Assembly (NCBI GenBank): GCA_027025615.1
Contig: JALVQM010000482.1
Span: 1 to 8,460 of the forward strand
Origin: Desulfobacteraceae bacterium
GTDB lineage: Bacteria > Desulfobacterota > Desulfobacteria > Desulfobacterales > Desulfosarcinaceae
Reading direction: 5' to 3'
Length of the DNA stretch: 8,460 nt
The notes beneath the pieces were generated by a model. It did not search any database, was not told the DNA's origin, and worked only from the letters and a program-made list of their open reading frames with translations. Both the position numbers and the translations under genes were made by a program. Of the stretch, positions 4,617-8,460 are shown piece after piece. The first letter of the stretch is position 1. The number at the start of each line of letters is the position of its first letter.

Positions 4617-6341
4617 ATGAAAGTGTTTAGTTGGTGTCAACGTCTAAAGGCCGGCCTGAGCCTGATAATTATGGTTAGTCTGATTTTATTTCTGCCTTGT
4701 CTTGCAGCAGCGGATCAGCAGCAGGAACAATTGCGGAAACAACTGGATACCCTGCAGAAGCAAATGGAGCAGGTCCGCAAGCAGCTGGACGCAATGCAAG
4801 CCAAAGATGAAGAAAAAACTGAACGTGTGGAAGAGCTTGAGTCCCGTATGGACAAAAGTGAACTCCATACGGCAACAGATAAAATTTCTTTTGGTGCAGA
4901 GCTGAGGACCCGGGCCGAGTCGATCCATTACACTGATCTGCGCCAGGCTCCGGACAGCCTGGTAAGTGGATTCTTTACACCGGTACCCGCCGGTTTCAAT
5001 GGTGCTACTTTACAGGAGATTCAACAGGGTATGGCCAACATGATCAGCGCCGGGATGGTACCTCCTGTTGAAAAGTTCGATGCTGATAACGACATAATTT
5101 ACACCAATCGTTTGCGCCTGGAAATGAAAGCCAAGATTAATCCCAAATTGAGTTTTAGCGGGCGTATGGCCGCTTACATGGTGTACGGAGACAGCACCGG
5201 AGTGAAGGTCAACCAGGGATCACTTGGTGATGTTACTTTTGATGGCAACACCAGCAGTTTACCCCATGGCGATACCATACACCTGGAAAGAGCTTATTTC
5301 AATTACAAGGGTGACATGGGACAGGTTCCGATCAACTTTTCAGTCGGCAGAAGACCGGCCACCGAAGGTCCTCCCTTGGAATATCGTAATTACAGTTTGG
5401 AAGGTGGTTCCCCTCTTGCCACAATCATCAACTGGCAATTCGATGGAGCATCTTTGACTTTTGGGCTGGAAGATATAACAGGAATACCCGGCGCCTCGTT
5501 TAAAATCTGTTATGGGGTAGGCTTCGATGGTGAATGGGGCAACAGTTATTCATTGAGCAACTCCCAGTCATCGGTTGATGATGTCCACATGCTGGGTTTT
5601 ATTGCCAGCCTTTACGATGATGATGAAACCAGCGTGGTACTGAACTATGCCCACGCTTGGGATATAACCGATGGTTTTACGGGACTGACGGTAATGCCAT
5701 ATAATGTCTACAAACAGGACACCAATGGCGATGGGGTAGATGAATATTATTTCGAAATGAACAATGCCGGTTATGTTTCCCGCATTGAGCCCTATACCAA
5801 TATCGGTGACTGGGATGCGGCATCACTGCTTATAAGAACCAATTTGGCTGAAAAAATGGCCGATATTGATCTTTTCCTGGCGGCTTCCTGGTCGCATACG
5901 GATCCATCCCGCATTTCACGGCACCCGTTTTACGAAATGATGGGACAGGGCCTGCTGAGTTCCAACGGTGAACTGGAAGACCGGCACGGGTACAGCATTT
6001 ATGCCGGGGCAATATTCCCCATGCCTTTGGAGGGCAGGTTGGGACTGGAATACAACTGGGGATCACAGTATTGGTTCAACTTTACCGGTGCCGAGGATTC
6101 ACTGGTGGACAGTAAACTGGCTGCAAGGGGTCAGGTTTATGAAGCTTACTACCATCAGCCAATTTTTGGACAGAATTTTTTCCTGACTCTCGGGACCCAG
6201 TTCTACGATTATGATTATACCGGCAGCGGCAATCCTCTTGGTGAGCCGGTTAAAATATCAGAGGCAAGTTCTTTTGATGCTTTGAATACTATCGTTGACA
6301 AGGTGTGGTTGGCTTATTTGTCGGCAACTCTGAGATTTTAA
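4617..6341 (+). CDS. Outer-membrane beta-barrel protein with N-terminal coiled coil (DUF3373-like)
   Basis: A 574-residue exported protein. Residues 1-32 form a signal peptide (positive start, hydrophobic core, LAAA cleavage region). Residues 33-83 are a glutamine/lysine-rich heptad coiled coil, which could trimerise or contact the cell wall. From about 90 the sequence alternates polar and hydrophobic residues with many aromatic and Gly/Asn/Asp turns, and it ends in ATLRF, the terminal phenylalanine typical of outer-membrane barrels. This layout resembles the DUF3373 family of porin-like proteins; the family name is from memory and moderately sure. A loop DTNGDGVDE (368-376) looks like a calcium-binding DxNxDG motif. 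No heme motif is present. It has its own sigma-54 promoter upstream and the small cytochrome-like gene 50 bases downstream, probably in one transcript. Likely roles are substrate or ion uptake, or a barrel for an electron conduit; neither is proven. Confidence 0.75.
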   Translation: MKVFSWCQRLKAGLSLIIMVSLILFLPCLAAADQQQEQLRKQLDTLQKQMEQVRKQLDAMQAKDEEKTERVEELESRMDKSELHTATDKISFGAELRTRAESIHYTDLRQAPDSLVSGFFTPVPAGFNGATLQEIQQGMANMISAGMVPPVEKFDADNDIIYTNRLRLEMKAKINPKLSFSGRMAAYMVYGDSTGVKVNQGSLGDVTFDGNTSSLPHGDTIHLERAYFNYKGDMGQVPINFSVGRRPATEGPPLEYRNYSLEGGSPLATIINWQFDGASLTFGLEDITGIPGASFKICYGVGFDGEWGNSYSLSNSQSSVDDVHMLGFIASLYDDDETSVVLNYAHAWDITDGFTGLTVMPYNVYKQDTNGDGVDEYYFEMNNAGYVSRIEPYTNIGDWDAASLLIRTNLAEKMADIDLFLAASWSHTDPSRISRHPFYEMMGQGLLSSNGELEDRHGYSIYAGAIFPMPLEGRLGLEYNWGSQYWFNFTGAEDSLVDSKLAARGQVYEAYYHQPIFGQNFFLTLGTQFYDYDYTGSGNPLGEPVKISEASSFDALNTIVDKVWLAYLSATLRF

Positions 6342-6379
6342 ACGACTCTGAATTAAACACAGAACAAAATATTACTTCC

Positions 6380-6385
6380 AAGGAG
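6380..6385 (+). promoter_or_regulatory. Ribosome binding site of the small cytochrome-like gene
   Basis: AAGGAG lies 6 bases before the ATG at 6392 and rules out the upstream in-frame ATG at 6305, which overlaps the barrel gene. Confidence 0.8.
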
Positions 6386-6391
6386 AATATC

Positions 6392-6736
6392 ATGAAAAGT
6401 AAAATTCTAAGTTCGATTTTGGCATTAATGTTACTGTTTGTTTTTACAGGTGTTGTTAACGCCGGAGGCAAGGGTAATCAGCGAAAAGGTAAATATCTTT
6501 ACCGCAAGATATATAAAGAATGTCATGCCGCCGGGAAAGTGGATTCACCTCGTCCCCCGTTGAGCCCGGATACCAAGACCCAGTCCCAGTGGAAAAGAAT
6601 TTTCGATAAAAAGGATTTTGACCAGTTCGGCTGCCCTGAGCAGTGGAGTAAACTCAGCGATCAGGATCTACAATGTATTTTCGCTTACCTGTACGGCCAT
6701 GCGGCGGATTCACCATCACCTGCAAAATGTAAATGA
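6392..6736 (+). CDS. Small exported cytochrome c-like protein with a degenerate heme motif (YKECH)
   Basis: A 114-residue protein with a signal peptide (1 to about 24, VVNA cleavage region) and a mature domain of about 90 residues. The pattern KGKYLYRKIYKECHAAG, then SPDTKTQSQWKRIF, LSDQDLQCIFAYLYGHAADSP and a C-terminal AKCK, fits small monoheme cytochromes c of sulfate/metal reducers as I recall them. However, the first heme cysteine is tyrosine: Y41-K-E-C44-H45 instead of CxxCH. The codon is TAT (6512-6514), one base from TGT. Other cysteines are 81, 95 and 113. Heme may therefore be held by one thioether bond, held non-covalently, or be absent; Cys81/Cys95/Cys113 could instead form disulfides. 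It follows the outer-membrane barrel by 50 bases with its own good ribosome site, so the two are probably cotranscribed and may act together in the periplasm. Confidence 0.72.
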   Translation: MKSKILSSILALMLLFVFTGVVNAGGKGNQRKGKYLYRKIYKECHAAGKVDSPRPPLSPDTKTQSQWKRIFDKKDFDQFGCPEQWSKLSDQDLQCIFAYLYGHAADSPSPAKCK

Positions 6737-6787
6737 CAGGTGACCGACGGCTTCCCGTAAAGTCCGGTATCCCTGTTGCTTTGTATC

Positions 6788-6832
6788 CGGTTGTGATTGC
6801 GGCACACTTTAATTACGCCGCAATCACAGCCG
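6788..6832 (+). repeat. Long inverted repeat (strong RNA hairpin) after the small cytochrome-like gene
   Basis: TGTGATTGCGGC (6792-6803) pairs perfectly with GCCGCAATCACA (6817-6828). The stem extends by one G-U wobble and three G-C/C-G pairs (6788-6790 with 6830-6832) to about 16 pairs around a 13-nt loop. It is followed by GATTTGC rather than a U-run, so on its own it is not a standard terminator. It may protect the 3' end of the upstream transcript or be a protein site. Confidence 0.6.
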
Positions 6833-6847
6833 ATTTGCAAGGTCTTG

Positions 6848-6875
6848 ATTCAGAACCGTCTGAATTTTATTTTTT
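6848..6875 (+). terminator. Probable intrinsic terminator before the OTR-family gene
   Basis: ATTCAGA (6848-6854), loop ACCG, TCTGAAT (6859-6865), then TTTATTTTTT. The stem is short (7 bp, two G-C pairs) but the tetraloop and U-run are good. Together with the hairpin just upstream it separates the barrel/cytochrome transcript from the following gene. The rest of 6737-6940 holds no supported gene and no clear promoter. Confidence 0.5.
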
Positions 6876-6931
6876 GCGGAATTGTCATGGCGAAGGGCTA
6901 ATAAATTTTATTTGCTCATAATATCGGGTTT

Positions 6932-6935
6932 GGAG
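6932..6935 (+). promoter_or_regulatory. Ribosome binding site of the OTR-family gene
   Basis: GGAG lies 5 bases before the ATG at 6941, and a signal peptide follows directly, supporting this start. Confidence 0.6.
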
Positions 6936-6940
6936 AAAAA

Positions 6941-8460
6941 ATGCAGATCGGATTAATTGAAATCAACAAGATAAAATTATTTTTACTTGCACTATGCTTG
7001 TCCCTTTTCTTGGCGGCGTCGGCCCATGGCCAGGGGCCTGCCGAAACGGCTCCGGGACGTACATTGGCAAGACAGGCAACCAAAGAAACTAAATTGTGGA
7101 TCACTGCCGATCATTCGAAATTTGATCTTTTAAACCAGAATTTCACAAGTGGCGACCAGATAACCGCCGCCTGCCTGAAATGCCATTCTGAAGCCGCCGA
7201 TCAGTTTCATAAAACAATTCACTGGACATGGTTGGTAGAAAACGGAAATGCCGAAAGACAATTGGGAAAAGCCGGTGATTCTGTGAATAATTTTTGTATT
7301 TCGACCAATCATATGAATGATGCAAAGTGTACCAAGTGTCATACCGGCTGGCATGGAAAGCAAACCGCTGTAAACTGCCTGAAGTGCCATGGTCGTAAAA
7401 CTTTCAATTTCGAGGAAGCATTTGAGGATTACCGGGCCTTTGCTACTTCCAGTGATCCAGACGAGAAGATGCTGGCCTCGGAAGTACAGGAAGAAATTCA
7501 TGAAGCTGTGCACAGCATCGGGTTGCCCATGCGTAAAAATTGTGGCGCGTGCCACTTTTATGGTGGTGGTGGTGACGGCGTCAAGCATGGAGATCTGGAT
7601 TCTTCCATGACCAACCCCAGCAAAGAACTTGATGTGCATATGGGCATTGACGGCCAGGGGTTTCAATGTACGCGCTGCCACACAACTGTGCTGCACAATG
7701 TTGCCGGTAGAATTTATACCCAGCCGGCCTCTGAGCACAGGAAAAGTTTGATAGAAGACGATCTGACGGCCAAAATAACCTGCGAATCCTGCCATAGCGC
7801 CACCCCCCATAAAGCAGGCCACAAAGCCAATGATCACACCGACAAGGTGGCCTGCCAGAGCTGTCATATTCCATATTTTGCCCGTGCTCTGCCAACCAAA
7901 CTATACTGGAATTGGTCAACGGCCGGCAAAACGAAAGAAGGCAAGAGAATTGTCGAAAAGGGGCCGTTGGGCAAGCCCGTTTACATGACGATCAAAGGCG
8001 ACATGAAATGGGGCAAGAATGTCCAGCCGGAGTATTTCTGGTTCAACGGTTCCATAGAATCATTGACAGTCAAGGATATAATAGATCCTTCAGGCACGGT
8101 GGCAGTGAGCAGACCCATAGGTAGCCGTAATGATCCTGCTTCACGCATTTTCCCTTTCAAGATACATCATGGACGCCAGCCTTATGATAAAATCAACAAG
8201 CACTTACTGGCACCATTGCTGTCAGGGCCTGAAGGCTACTGGGCTAACCTGGACTGGTCGGCGGCTCTCCAAAAAGGTATGCAGTTTATGGGAGTTGAGT
8301 ATTCAGGCCAGTTCGATTTTGTTGACACGACCTATGTTTTCCCTATTACCCACATGGTTGCTCCCAAGGACAAAACGTTGGCTTGTAACCAGTGCCACGA
8401 CAGGAAAAACAGTCGCCTTGCAAAGCTTGCCGGTTTTTATATGCCCGGCCGGGACAACAG
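6941..8460 (+). CDS. Octaheme cytochrome c, tetrathionate reductase (OTR) family (3' end outside window)
   Basis: Exported multiheme cytochrome; 506 residues are visible and the frame is open at the right edge. Residues 1 to about 30 are a signal peptide (hydrophobic LFLLALCLSLFLAASA). Eight CxxCH motifs are present: C78-H82, C130-H134, C146-H150, C201-H205, C243-H247, C281-H285, C305-H309 and, after a heme-free stretch of about 170 residues, C482-H486. The spacing and signatures (HWTW 94-97, GVKHGDLDSS 213-222, CTRCHTTVLHNVAGR, KVACQSCHIP, YWNWSTAG) fit the octaheme tetrathionate reductase family known from Shewanella, which reduces tetrathionate and also nitrite and hydroxylamine in vitro. 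Lys215 in VKHGD may be the lysine ligand of the active-site heme in that family. GGAG lies 5 bases before the ATG. All eight hemes are inside, so only a C-terminal tail, possibly a membrane anchor, is missing. Physiological substrate unknown. Confidence 0.88.
   Translation, partial: MQIGLIEINKIKLFLLALCLSLFLAASAHGQGPAETAPGRTLARQATKETKLWITADHSKFDLLNQNFTSGDQITAACLKCHSEAADQFHKTIHWTWLVENGNAERQLGKAGDSVNNFCISTNHMNDAKCTKCHTGWHGKQTAVNCLKCHGRKTFNFEEAFEDYRAFATSSDPDEKMLASEVQEEIHEAVHSIGLPMRKNCGACHFYGGGGDGVKHGDLDSSMTNPSKELDVHMGIDGQGFQCTRCHTTVLHNVAGRIYTQPASEHRKSLIEDDLTAKITCESCHSATPHKAGHKANDHTDKVACQSCHIPYFARALPTKLYWNWSTAGKTKEGKRIVEKGPLGKPVYMTIKGDMKWGKNVQPEYFWFNGSIESLTVKDIIDPSGTVAVSRPIGSRNDPASRIFPFKIHHGRQPYDKINKHLLAPLLSGPEGYWANLDWSAALQKGMQFMGVEYSGQFDFVDTTYVFPITHMVAPKDKTLACNQCHDRKNSRLAKLAGFYMPGRDN

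Noticed and set aside
6733..6921. 62-codon + strand frame overlapping the stop of the small cytochrome-like gene
   Set aside because: No ribosome site; it passes through two hairpins, including a probable terminator.
6876..6940. Sigma-70 promoter before the OTR-family gene (TTGTCA at 6882-6887)
   Set aside because: No acceptable -10 element at 16-18 bases from it; the AT-rich stretches give only weak matches.
7130..7867. 245-codon minus-strand frame opposite the OTR-family gene
   Set aside because: Antisense shadow of a clear octaheme cytochrome; the apparent membrane-like composition comes from the complement of its codons.

Overview
The window reads as a piece of an anaerobic, cytochrome-rich chromosome, most likely from a Desulfobacterota ('Deltaproteobacteria') lineage. 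This rests on periplasmic multiheme c-type cytochromes, a sigma-54 activator with a cysteine-rich PAS domain, a DsrE2-like sulfur protein, a thioredoxin-reductase-like flavoprotein and a coiled-coil/beta-barrel outer-membrane protein. The taxon is inferred from gene content, not read from a marker gene. I see no tRNA, rRNA, CRISPR array, insertion sequence or other sign of a mobile element.

Layout. (1) 1-831 (+) is the 3' part of an octaheme cytochrome of the hydroxylamine oxidoreductase (HAO) family; the window opens inside a heme-binding motif. It is closed by a clear intrinsic terminator. (2) 939-1382 (-) is a DsrE2-like protein, divergent from (3) 1633-2550 (+), a thioredoxin-reductase-like flavoprotein with a CxxC pair, and 2553-2798 (+), a small hydrophilic protein carrying two copies of a CxDxxC[V/I]G motif. 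A symmetrical hairpin ends this pair. (4) 2939-4297 (-) is a PAS/AAA+/Fis-type sigma-54 activator. It is transcribed divergently from (5) 4617-6341 (+), a signal-peptide/coiled-coil/beta-barrel outer-membrane protein, and 6392-6736 (+), a small exported cytochrome-like protein whose expected CxxCH motif reads YKECH. (6) After two hairpins, 6941 to the window end (+) is an octaheme cytochrome of the tetrathionate reductase (OTR) family; all eight CxxCH motifs lie in the window but the C-terminus is cut off.

How it may work together. HAO-family and OTR-family octaheme enzymes are both periplasmic and, depending on member, handle hydroxylamine, nitrite or tetrathionate. Finding one of each on both sides of an outer-membrane barrel, a small cytochrome-like protein and sulfur/thiol redox proteins suggests a respiratory or detoxification module for nitrogen and/or sulfur oxyanions. 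That grouping is inference from proximity.

The most distinctive non-coding region is 4298-4616. It holds a cluster of TAACAA repeats including a perfect 14-bp palindrome, a near-consensus IHF site and a good -24/-12 (sigma-54) promoter in the right order and spacing. This makes the neighbouring activator the obvious candidate regulator of the barrel/cytochrome pair. The activator's PAS domain has five cysteines, which suggests a metal or redox signal.
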